A DNA stretch of 60,000 nt, taken from NCBI GenBank assembly GCA_002633005.1, contig NMRA01000147.1:673179-733178 (forward strand). Direction: 5' to 3'. A program made the position numbers and the translations under genes. This document shows positions 49,502 through 60,000 of this stretch, one piece after another; position 1 is the stretch's first letter; every line of letters starts with the position of its first letter. The notes under the pieces were generated by a model. The model saw nothing but the letters and a program-made list of their open reading frames with translations, did not search any database and was not told the origin of the DNA. This stretch comes from Phoronis australis (Eukaryota; Phoronida; Phoronidae).

Positions 49502-52500
49502 TTACATAGCTGGAGACTTAGTGGAGATAATTGCAATGTTACGGGGTGAAATGGCATCGTTGAAGACGGGTATAGAATATGACTGTTCAACTCCGCTTTC
49601 CTTGAGGAATTGAACCCGATCTTGAATAATCAAACTTTCAATCACAGGCTGCAGAATGTACTGTAGGGCCTGCAAAACAGTTAAGGAAAGACCGTTATTT
49701 CAACTTCATTCCAACAGATTTTAACAAAATTTTAAAGCGATATTACATTAAGCCCATAAGAGAAAGCTCATATTGAAAGACGAAGAAGGATTTCAAAAAT
49801 AAATAAATGATGCCACATTATGAACAGAAAAATGAGTGGTTTCTTAGGCTAGTGCTTTAACTTTAGAAATTCATCAAGTCACATTAATGAATGCTCACAG
49901 ACAAATCTCAAGTTAAAAAAGGTTAATAACTCACAAGGTTTTGCTAAAGAAACAACATCTTAAAAATGCATACATTCAGGTAGTCACACAAGAGCTTAAT
50001 TCCCAAAAATGTCGCCACTCTGGGCTGCGATCAGAATACTCAAGACACTCATAAGATACACTAGTATGACCATGTGTTTCACTTCTAATGCATGATGTTA
50101 TCTCGAAAACTTGCGTGATCTTGAGTTTTCACGAGTTTCTTGCATCTACGGAATGCACCCCTGGTGGACAGCTTTCTACTCTACATTTATGTAGAAAAAA
50201 AGGAAGTAATTCTTTCTTAATAGCACAACATCGTGAATATTGGGTTGCTACTTTGGAGAAATTTTAAGGCCACTGTCTACCGTTGTTACAAGATATTTTC
50301 AATAATTTTTTAGTTATTACTAGTAAACCCATAAAACTATAGAGAATCTTATTTTGCACAACAATATTCAGAGGTTCGCAATCATGTGATTGCATTTTTG
50401 TAAAAAAAATCACCATAAGATTTTTCACAGAGAATGTCGAATTTCCAACAAATTTTTTTTTTTCGCTCAAAACTTGCAAATTTTGCTTCTTTGTTTTATT
50501 AGCTACAAAACAGTGTCTGAGATTTTCTTTTAAGGCCTTTGAGCCCGAGAAAACTGATGTCAAAAATCAAGACTTCCTTTTCAAAAATGTTGATGTCTTG
50601 ATTTCTGACAGTGCATTTCACATCTAAGAGGCCTTAAAAGGAAATCCCAGACCCTGTTTTGTACCTAATAGAACAAAGAAACATAATTTGGATGTTTTGA
50701 ATGAAAAAAAATTAAATTTAAGGAAAATAGGGCCATCTCCGTGAAAAAATGCGATGTTTCAGAAAAAATGCAGTCAAGTGATCATGAATGACATTGTTTT
50801 CATGCACACAATAAGTATCTATGATACTCAATGATTTTAGAAATAATACATAGTTTTATAGCAATGGGCCCACCTGTCTGTTACAACGTGTATCAGAATG
50901 CCTGCGATAAAACAAAAAAAAAAAATAAAAAAAAATAAAAAAGCCCCAGGCCTGAACTTCAATGGAAAAACCTACTGTGATAATTTCAATGTAGACAAAG
51001 TACTTCTCATAATCCTGGTAAACCTTGTGCATCATCTCAATAAAAGCTGTTTTGTTCCGTTGAATCACCACCAGATCTCCGGCCACCTCTGCTCGTTCAC
51101 AAACTGCGTTCAGATAACACTGAAACGTGTCAAAATCAGATTTCCGTGCTACTTTTCGTCGAAGTTTCTTCAACCCACAGTTGGTAGTTTTTAAGCCGAG
51201 TTCAAGGAGACCTCTGTAGGCCACATTCCTCATGTGATACTCATGGTCCTTATCTGTTTGAGTTCTCCACCGAGACCTTAGATGGAGCATGAACAATTTA
51301 AATCAATAAGTTTACACTTGTATAAACTTTACAAAAGTTAACGGCTTGAAAATATAATAAACAATTTGAAAATCAAAGTTTTAACTCTCAGGAACTTTTT
51401 CCCCAACAGTAAATTTCCTTGCCAATGTTGTCAAAGTTGTATTATCAAGATCAGGGTGAAGGAACAATTCAATAGTTGGACTAAAAAATGTCCAGGCTTA
51501 ACCACACGTCAGTTAAATGTTAAGAAAAGTGTTGTGCCTGGAGCTATTACTAATAAGCTGATTTAACATAAGAGAAGTTATGAATCCAGACATTTGATTG
51601 TTTCTCCAACTTGCAAATGATATTGAACTTAATGTCAAAATCTTGAAAACTGCTGAAACGCTAAGGGGATAAGAATTGAGGATTTTATGTGGAAATTATA
51701 CTTCTTGTTTAACACAATTACATAACATGGTGGAGTGAAATACATTGATTGCCTCTCTGTCGAGTTCCTCTGCCACAAATTTGGGTTTATCATAGTTGAT
51801 GGCTATGAATTATGAGTAACGCTCTGTATAACCGAATAACATATAGTTACTGTCTCAACAACCATAACATTTCTGGTGATGCAATACTCTAAACTCTAGT
51901 TTCATTTTTAATTCTTTAAGGACAGAGTGACTATAAATACCGAGGTGGCATCAAATCCAAGTTTGATTTCTTGAAATGAAAACCAAAATTCAATATGGTA
52001 TCACAGCACGAGTCTTATAGAGCAACAGCTACATAATTTCCATTACCTGGTTTCTTGCGCTGCCAATCGGAGTGCATACACGGTCAATTCCCACCCAGGG
52101 TAACTTTTCTGTGTGGCCGCCACCGAGGAGATCATAGATTTGCTCATGGGGAAATTGTGAAACCCTCCACTGTCTGACACTTTCATGCCGTGGTAACAGC
52201 AACTGACACAAACCAGAGTTTCCAACTCATTCACTGTTACAAAATATCTTAACATTGTTGGTGTCAGATCGCCACAGCAATGAAGACCCACCATACACAC
52301 TTTCTTTGAATTTGTCTTTGAAGCAGTACTCCAGAATTTTTCAGACCTTCCACATTTACACAAACAATCTGGATGGTTCGGTCGACTGGCAGTTATTGAT
52401 GAACAGTCACTATTGTTGATCTTGGATTGTTCTGAAATGGTTTGTTCTGATTGAGGACAGGCCTTGCACAAAGGGCTTGGCTTGGAAGTGTCAATGATTT

Positions 52501-55500
52501 GGTTTAGAAGTTCCGAAAACTGCTTTCTACACTGAGGAGTGTCTACGAGTTCAACAGTGTGAGTTTCAATGAGGACGTCTTGTTTTTCTAACTCTGCAAG
52601 AGACAAGTAAGACAAACATTTAATATGCTATGCTCACTGAGAAATTTCTTATACATTGTTACAACTTCAATAAAAGTTTTGTTTTTTCATTCTTCATTTG
52701 ACTGTCACCACTGATGATATTCTGAACACCAGGTAGCGCTACCCAAATAGTCCAACTTGTCAAATCATGTGGATTCCTTATCCCATAAATGATGGTGAAG
52801 AGGCAATGTCTTCATTAACACCACCTAGTGTGAATATTGAGTAAATTAGTTCTAAGATGAGGTGTCTCAGGGACAAGATCAATGTCTGTTACGTGCGCCT
52901 GCTAACGAAGCAAACAATTTTCCTAATTTAGACCTATTTCACAAAATTCACTTAAAACAACAAGCTGAAAGTTATGTTTTACAAATTTAAAGCAAAGATT
53001 TTGTAACAGTAAGTAATACAGAATGCAATCATGTTTGACATGAGCCACGTGATGAAGAAAAATAAGACAACAAAGCTCATTTTCAGAGTGCAGGTACAAT
53101 ATGTTGCAACTTGGCACAAAGAGAGCATGCAACTGGCCAAAGGGAAGAATGTGATAAGTGATCCACATTCTGTCATAAGAGTCATTTAACAAGAGAAATA
53201 CAATCCATAAATTTCAGTTCATCTTGACCGTTGGAGCAAGGCAACAAATGTTGAAGCACGCCAATAGCTGATTACATTACATACAACACTTGGTTACGGT
53301 GAAACAGTAGTGCCAAAGAGTATCAAACTTGTATGAAGGGACAATGACTTACTCTGTTTGGACACTCTGCAATCAGCACCATGAGTTCTAGTATCCACAG
53401 ATTCCAGTCCGATGACCTTCAAACCAAAGTTCTGGCTGAGAACCTGTCCCAAGTAACCCTGCACCAACGAAAAAAGGAATTCAAAGTTAAAAGAATAACA
53501 TAGTGATACAAGGTTATGTTGTTCAGGATCAAAAAATAATTTTGATAAAGGACATCTGTGAATAAGTAAAACAATTACATACAGTTTGAAAGTTTCCTGG
53601 TCACCAATAGATGGAGTTAGTGGACTACAGGATGTAACCTCTACATGACTTTTTCAGTGAAGGAAGTCAAATGCACACATTTTCAAAATATCAATTCTGA
53701 ATCCAGAGTTGATAAATCAAGTAAAAATATGTCACTGTACAACTTGAGAAGACATTCCAAGCACTTGATGTTGCCAGAAACATCATGCGAGCATTTCATA
53801 ACGCAATTTCATGATGACAGACTAGCCCAAATACCCAGTTTTCCTACATGGGAGTAAACCATAAGCCTTTGTTCAGCTCATTTCATGTGATTTCACACCC
53901 ATACACTTAAGCCGACGGTGTTAACAAACAAAGGCACTTGTTTAGAATACTCTTTTTTGATGAACAAACCTCCTCAAATTGTGTGCCATCCATTTTACAG
54001 GCTCTAAGAATGCATTACAGTTATTTAGCTTTATGAACTGCAGTAGGTTGTTCAACAATACATTCTTTCCAAAAATTAACTTGTATCCAAATTTTAAAAC
54101 TGAAGGGATCACAAACCCACCAATCCTGACCCCACATCCATGATAATACCACAGGAAGTTCTCTCACAGATCTCTGCTACACGACCCGACAGGTAGGAGA
54201 CCTCATGCACTTTCTTCGGACCCATTCCTCTCTTGACAAAATTGTCAATGATGCTAGGTTGCACAGACACATCCTGTTCTCTGGGTATCAATGGTTGGCG
54301 TGATTTGGCAAGAAAATCTGTCAGTGAAGAAGGCCAACTATGCTGCAAAACAAGAAACATTTTGGTGTTAATACTGTCACATTACGTAGTGTTGAATTAA
54401 CACTGGACTAAATGAATTTCAGTATCCGGGTGGAATTTACAATCAGAAATAAGACAGCAGGTTATTCACTAGTCAGAATACAAATCAGTATCATCTCATC
54501 TACACTTATTATTAAGACAAAAAACGTCAATCTATTATTTCAAGATACAATAAAACCATACCAAATTCATCATTGTATAATTAAACCAACCCAACAATAA
54601 AATTAATCTAGGATAACCAGAAAATCAAAAATGACATTAAATGATTGCTTTCTCCTTAAAGGAGACAGTGTGCCTTAGAAATATTCAAGTGGCATAATTC
54701 AGGATCATAGATAAAACAGCTCATACATTGAACAGGATTTGTGCAAAACAAAGTGTATTTAATGCATTTAACCATACAAACCTTTATGAAGTTAAAGGGT
54801 AGTTCACTTAACTCATCATAACTTAGGTTCAGCAGAGGAGAGATCCACTGAAACAAAAAAAGAGACAGTGAAGTCAATGAGTATACAAACCCTCCACCAC
54901 TTTTCAAGTTGCATCCATGGGCATCCTTACTATCACTGCATGTGTACAGACTGCTGCTTAGCACGATTGGGAATTACATTCCTAAAACAAGAAGAAATAA
55001 TTGATTATCAAGGGCAATGCGGGGCGTTGATATGCGTCCACCATTTGCATCACATATAGTGCAGATACTATTTTCAACATTACCACTAGATGGAGCAATG
55101 TTAGTAAACTTAGTTGGCAATGTTCTGCTCAACAGGAACATATTAACTGCAATATTAACTGCAAAGCCCGTAAAAATAAAAGTGGCACTGAGGGCACATC
55201 GGTAGTCAGATACAGAGGAAATGGAGAAAAATAAAATTGCCACAAAATAAGGGGAGCAAGTGGGAGCTGGATCTATCCGAATGTCGTCGTCATCCATTAT
55301 CACCTTCATACAAATACACTTGCTAAATTTAACAAAGGAGATACAGCCACAGACACAACGAAAACAGAATTGCCACTAGTAGGTGCCACAGCAGTCAGTG
55401 CCATCCATAAAGCATTGTCAAATTTCCTCATCCCAGTAACTCATAATCATCCTAAAGGTTAGTTGGCTGACAGAGAGGTGGACACTAAAACAGACTAAAA

Positions 55501-56564
55501 ATAATAAAAACGGCCACTAGGTAGCGTGAACTACGTCAAATCCATCAGTAAACAGAAAAATGTCATCGCCTCCTAATAGAAATCTATTTACCGAATTTCA
55601 TAAACATCCATCCAGTAACTCCGAAGATACAGAGGAAAACGGAAAAAATACAATAGGCACTAGGAGGCACAGCGATTGTTGGATCCACACGAAAGTCATC
55701 AGCTGTTTTCACCTTCATATAAACACCCTTGCCAAATTTAAGAAAGTTCCTCCAGAGGGTTTAGGAGATACAGCCATAGACACAAAAAAATAACTGCCAC
55801 TAGGAGGAATGGCTATGGTTGGAGCCGTCCTCTTCCCACTAGGAACATATAAGTCAATTTTTATAATTACCCTTACAGCGCTTAATTTGGCCTATAGAGG
55901 GGCAGACGGCAAAAACAATGGCCACTAAGTGACGCAAAGTACGTCGAATCCATCTGAAAGGATGAAGGTGGCATCATCTTCCTGATAAATACATATATGC
56001 TAAATTTCATGAGAATCCGTTAAGGAACACCAAAGATATAGAGCCAAACGTAAAAAACTAAAATTGCCACCAGGAGGCACACCAGTAGTCTGATCCGTCC
56101 GAAAATTCGCTCGTGCTGTCCCACGCATAAAAGAAAAATACCTGCACAATTTCATGAACATAAATCTAGGGGATATGTAGATACAGTAGCAGACGCGGGA
56201 AGGCTGGACTGACGGAGATATGAGGTCATGAGGACATAATGATTAATCATTAATGGCATAATACGAACCCACATATATGTGGGCACATAAAAACTTAAGA
56301 ACACAAAGGTATTTTCAGGTCAACATAATCCAGTGCTGTAGACATGCGATGGCCACCATCTCTACTGCAGCCAGTTGAGACAGTGGCACACGGGCACTGT
56401 CTACTCGACTGTTACAGCTGAACACTGCTGAAATGAAGGCTAACCTCTTCTGGAATTTTTTCCCAGACCCTATCGACGAAAAAGTTCGTTAACTGAAAAT
56501 TGTAAATCCATTCGTACTGCGCCAACAGTAAAATAGATTCATCCGATTTTCCGGAATAGTCCAT
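49502..56564 (-). CDS. METTL25: methyltransferase-like protein 25 family
   Basis: Seven exons in phase give 509 codons plus TAA: 56445-56564, 54782-54847, 54121-54342, 53353-53458, 52047-52593, 50976-51276, 49502-49669. The first exon starts MDYSGKSDES and carries the family's N-terminal FFVDRVWEKIPEEW segment. GMGPKKVHEV (near 107) precedes the SAM-binding motif I, DVGSGLGYLG (131-140, split by an intron). VGLHCCGDL (near 274) and SCCYHGMK (near 302) are hallmark METTL25/METTL25B motifs; the C-terminus ends SPRNIAIISTK. Residues 195-265 are a low-order Ser/Cys-rich insert. The family has a class-I methyltransferase fold; the substrate here is unknown. METTL25 (about 603 residues in human) and METTL25B (RRNAD1, about 475) are both possible orthologues. 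Length and the SDSGG segment lean slightly to METTL25B. Confidence 0.9.
50280..50860. mobile_element. 580-bp foldback (palindromic) element
   Basis: The left half 50280-50570 and right half 50580-50860 are imperfect reverse complements around a centre near 50575. Best matching are TTTTAAGGCCT with AGGCCTTAAAA and CTTTGTTTTATTAGCTACAA with its partner near 50665. It is non-coding and lies in the last METTL25 intron, beside a SINE tail. Confidence 0.75.
50863..50940 (+). mobile_element. SINE tail fragment with A-rich end
   Basis: Shares GGGCCCACC…CAACGTGTATCA…GCCTGC with the 3' part of the SINE at 19511-19740 and ends in an A-rich tail (about 50910-50940). This is a 5'-truncated copy, as expected for retroposition. 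Confidence 0.65.
55060..56200 (+). repeat. ~142-bp tandem array with CTCF-core-like motif per unit
   Basis: Motif positions: 55083, 55240 (weak), 55372, 55514, 55657, 55798, 55921, 56068. Spacing is mostly 141-147 bases. The motif is close to CCACTAGGNGGCAC, for example GCACTAGGAGGCACAGC at 55657 and CCACCAGGAGGCACACC at 56068. Each unit also holds CCAAATTTCATGA-type and GAGATACAGCCA-type segments. The array fills much of METTL25 intron 1. Relatives occur at 9544 and 20101 and, in reverse sense, possibly at 12350-12480. Confidence 0.75.
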
Positions 56565-56776
56565 TATTATCCGTTTGCCGCACGATCACGAAAAACTTCA
56601 ATCTTCAAAAAACACAAGCAGAACTCATGGACGCAGACATCTTGATTCCGCGAAGCATTTTTGTTACCTAAGTTGTAGATGTCAATTCATGTATGATGTC
56701 CAGTGACAAGTATTTTGGAAAATGAAACAAATTTAATCATTTTAATTTTCCACAAAGAGTCATTAGAAGCGTTGCG
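56565..56776. promoter_or_regulatory. short divergent intergenic region left of a candidate + strand gene
   Basis: Only 212 bases separate the METTL25 start codon (minus) from the candidate start at 56777 (plus). If both are real, this is a bidirectional promoter. No specific factor site was identified. Confidence 0.35.
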
Positions 56777-56845
56777 ATGATGCAGAATCATGGAATAAGA
56801 CAACTAGCAATTCTTGTAAAACGAGCGTGTACAGTCTCAACCGAG
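56777..56845 (+). CDS. candidate first exon with mitochondrial-presequence character
   Basis: Two adjacent ATGs open 23 codons in phase 0 up to the donor GAG|GTAAAT. The peptide (MMQNHGIRQLAILVKRACTV…) is basic, hydrophobic and hydroxylated with no acidic residue until the last codon, as in mitochondrial targeting sequences. The downstream exons were not found in 56846-60000, so the identity is open. Confidence 0.35.
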
Positions 56846-57724
56846 GTAAATTATGGTCAGCTGCCTGTGTTGCACGGATTGGGGTGGTGGAAAAGGTTTG
56901 CACCAAAAGACTTTGATTATGTGTTCAAAAGTTTTGCTTATATCTATTTTTAAACGTCATATGCATTCTACATAAAGCTGTGAAGTACTTTATTCAAGTA
57001 ATTTCGTTGATCTTTGGGACTAATTATTTCCTTTACCATGAAGGTATTTGGTCTGTGAAGCTAAAACATAGATTGGCCTCACCAGGTGAAACACTAACAT
57101 CAAATTTAATCAGTGTGAAAACGATTTGAATATCTTGTTTTCACGCCTGGCAGTGTCTTTTCTCTTCTACAATAACTTCTCATAATTCTGTGAGCAGTGT
57201 GATTCTGTTTGACTTGATGCAGCTTATATGTCAGAGACTGATTGGTCATTAGACACATGCGTCCTCAGCTTCTTATCGTCCCCTATATACTATTATGTAT
57301 TACAAGGTATATGACTCTTGGAACTAGGAATTCCATGGATGCTTCACTTCAACCATCCATATCAAATACAAAACTCAGTAAATTTACACAAAATGGGTTC
57401 AACAAACCATGAGCAATTGTTCTTTCTTCTGATAGCTAGCAAGCTCGCAACAAATTCACGATCAAAGCACAAAAATCTTCCCAAAAAGCCAACACGTACT
57501 GTAAATAGTGTCCCACATGAGTTGGTTCAAGGTCAAGTACAGTATGGAATTAAATGATGAGTTACCGAAGTTTACAAAATGATCTGGCTCAGTGTGGATC
57601 GGGTTAGATGTCGTAACCTTCCGTATTGTGTTTGATATGGACGTCTGAAGTGAAGCTCCCGTGGACTTCCTTGTCCCAAGTGTCATACCTTGTAGTATAT
57701 TGGGGACGATCAGAAACTGAGGAT
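56846..57724. other. non-coding stretch
   Basis: No exon was supported. A 79-codon plus-strand frame at 57318 has no domain or splice support. Confidence 0.4.
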
Positions 57725-58375
57725 GCCTGTGATGCCAGCCAGTAGACAGTGATCACCGTCTCTAGCTGGCCCAGTAGAGAGGGTGGAGCTCCTATAAGAG
57801 CTACATACGCGGGAAGCTTTTCAGCGAATTATGCCTCAAACTGACTAAAACATCAAAGTCATGGGCACGCTGAAGAATGTTGTTATATATACCTTTTGCG
57901 CACAGAGGGACACCTTAGGAGGCCGTTGATGTATTTGATTCTTTCCAACTGAAAGGAATATTCCCGTTATCAAACTTTTTCTTCGAGCAGTACCTCGTTC
58001 AGTTCCCAAAGTAAATAACTCGCCATGTTTAACACTGCGCGCTACGCGCTGCAGCTGCTGTGACGTCATATTCCCAGGCGTGTGCAGTGTAAAAATAGCC
58101 AGTTACGGATTTTGGGAACTGAACAAGGGACTGGTCAAAGAAAAAGTTTTTGAAAACTGGAGTATTTCTTCGAGTTGGACGGAATTAAATACATCGACAG
58201 TCTCCTAAGGTGTCCCTCTATGTGCAAAAGGTATTTATAACAACGTGACTTTGGTGTTTTAGTCAGTGTAAGGCATAATTGGCTGAAAAGTTTCCAGCAT
58301 ATGAAGCTCCTACAGGATCTCCACCGTCTCTACTGGGCCAACTAGAGATGGTGATTACTGTGGTCTAACCAGACA
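57725..58375. mobile_element. 650-bp foldback element with ~300-bp arms
   Basis: The left arm 57725-58070 and right arm 58080-58375 are inverted copies. Both contain GGGACACCTTAGGAGGC or its complement, GAACTGAACAAGG-type segments, and the outer end CAGTGATCACCGTCTCTAG (its partner ends GATGGTGATTACTG). The centre is CG-rich (GCGCGCTACGCGC). It is non-coding. Half copies lie at 35212-36090 and a diverged end near 56340-56420. Confidence 0.75.
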
Positions 58376-60000
58376 GCTAGTAAACCAACCCTAAACCTTG
58401 TTTTGATGATTTCAACCAATCCTTGTTCTTTCACATGCTAATGTATCAATGGCGTCTATCTTGAAACATAAAAGCAGGAGTCCACTAAAAACTCATACCT
58501 CCTATCTCACAAATTCCACATTAACAATGGTCCTTGGTGAATGGTCTTTTACGAAAGTTGACATTTAATTGGCTAAAAGCGTAAGCCACGCTTGCCCGTT
58601 TAGCAGACTTTGAAATGAGGTTTCAAATTGTCCTCCAATTTTTAGGGTTGTCGAGAGTTACAGAGCGTTATTTTGTTTCAAGGAACTGGAAAGCCTTTTT
58701 TAGTATCTGTTGAGAGTTCGTAACCCAGGGTTTGGTATCCTTTTAAACAGAGCTGAGTTTTGGCTAGCCAGCTAGCTGCATGAAGACTATACGTCAAGTT
58801 ACAGTGATTAACCACTGTCTGTTAATTTCACAATTCACATGGACCTTGAAATTTCACAACCCCTGGGCAGTGCTGCTTGTCACCTCACCTTGAAACTCAT
58901 AATCAACATTGCAGAGCTTTCTAATGACAATCGGGGTTACATGCCACACAGGCGGGGTTACATGCCACACAGGCGGGGTTACATGCCACACAGGCGGGGT
59001 TACATGCAAAAATGTGGCAGTCAACCAACGCTCACCATCTTCACCATCACTCAACATTTTCGGTATAAAAGATGACTGCTAATTACGATTTAGTGTACTC
59101 AAGAAACACGCTGGATTATTTTGTCAGTTTTTTGTGGTCATTGATTCAACTGCCACCAGATTTCGCCAAAAAGTTAAGAAAAATTTGGGCGCAACAAAAA
59201 AGTTTGGCAGCCAAGCAGCCAACGGGAAATTCCGGGAGAGAAGATGGGTATGAAATTACCGGTGACTGCCAAAGGTGAAACTGGTGGCAACCAGAGGGGG
59301 AGTAAAACTGGTGGTAACATGGGAGAAAGTTTGAGCTTGGTGGTGATTGGCACTGTTGTGTACCTCATGAACAGTCAAATCCATATACTCTGCCTATGCA
59401 CACACATTTTGCTCTCCAAGGCAATGCATTCGCCTTCTTATTCTTTGGTACAATGATCACCCAAAGTTCACCTGACGGCCATACTGCCTTGTTGACCAGT
59501 AATAACTCACTGTGGCAAGCTCTCTAATTGTCTTGGTTCACAGCAATAACAACCTGTTTGTTGTTCTAAAGCCTGAAATTAAAGTTTATAATCTGTGTAA
59601 AGTACAAATGAGTCCATTGACTTGGAAGGCTGTAGGCTTGTATTAAGGATTTTACAGATCTGTCTGGTGTAACTGAATAAGTCAAGTGGCAAACCTGTCT
59701 GAGGTCATCCAGGTCAACTTGCCAACATTTGATTAGCTGATAGCCTTGGTCACAAACTTTACATAATCAATGTCTAAATGCCAATGTTTAACCAGCTTCT
59801 TGGTTTTCAATCAAGTGATAAAAGTAATTGTTCTTACACAAGGTTGTCTTTCTTCACTTTACTGGTGAGAAAGTTTTAAGTGATCAGTTATACTGTGTTC
59901 TTGTTACTGGTAGAGCTACATTTCGCCTTGTTTAGCTGGCACTTAACATATATTTTGAGTTCCTTACTGAAGAGCTAAAACAAACTGCTGATCTGCAATA
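58376..60000. other. non-coding stretch to window end
   Basis: No exon was supported apart from uncertain short frames. It contains the 21-bp array listed separately. Confidence 0.4.
58933..59006 (+). repeat. 21-bp tandem repeat, about 3.5 units
   Basis: Unit GGGGTTACATGCCACACAGGC, nearly perfect. Because 21 is a multiple of 3 it gives a repetitive reading frame (RGYMPHR), but nothing else supports translation. Confidence 0.85.

Noticed and set aside
1-60000. CRISPR arrays, operons or prokaryotic defence systems
   Set aside because: The window is intron-bearing animal DNA. The direct repeats found are contiguous tandem arrays without spacers.

Overview
This is a 60 kb piece of animal nuclear DNA, not bacterial or viral. 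It is AT-rich, with short exons, GT..AG introns of 0.1-4 kb, a 412-base assembly gap (34669-35080) and a single N at 9480. An MNS1 orthologue (a sperm and motile-cilium protein) next to CHTOP and a METTL25-family gene, with many MITE-like, SINE and foldback repeats, suggests an invertebrate metazoan. My guess is a marine deuterostome or another lophotrochozoan-like invertebrate; the species cannot be fixed from sequence alone.

Layout. (1) 905-15929 (+): the 3' part of a large gene, 12 exons joined in phase (1195 codons plus stop), encoding a coiled-coil protein with one clear and one weaker ubiquitin-interacting motif. I do not recognise the family. (2) 15930-26197: repeat-rich intergenic DNA. 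It holds a convincing first coding exon of an unidentified membrane protein (22666-22896, -) and a basic single-exon ORF with an N-myristoylation-like start (24119-24469, +). (3) 26198-33623 (-): complete MNS1, 11 coding exons, 499 codons. (4) 36875-44390 (+): CHTOP, an RGG-rich mRNA-export factor. One short exon was not located, and an antisense LTR retrotransposon relic sits in the intron. MNS1 and CHTOP diverge from a region with four CACGTG E-boxes in 95 bp. (5) 49502-56564 (-): complete METTL25-family methyltransferase-like gene, 7 exons, 509 codons. Divergent from it at 56777 is a candidate first exon with a mitochondrial-presequence look. (6) 56846-60000: repeats, including a 650-bp foldback element.

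The genes do not form a pathway; they are ordinary neighbouring eukaryotic genes. The unusual content is in the repeats: a 73-bp tandem array that copies an exon/splice-donor boundary, a 142-bp tandem array carrying a CTCF-core-like motif in each unit, several inverted-repeat elements, and a 190-bp decaying array that is partly open as a reading frame. No complete new biological system was found. The best leads are the unrecognised UIM protein, the orphan membrane exon and the CTCF-like array.
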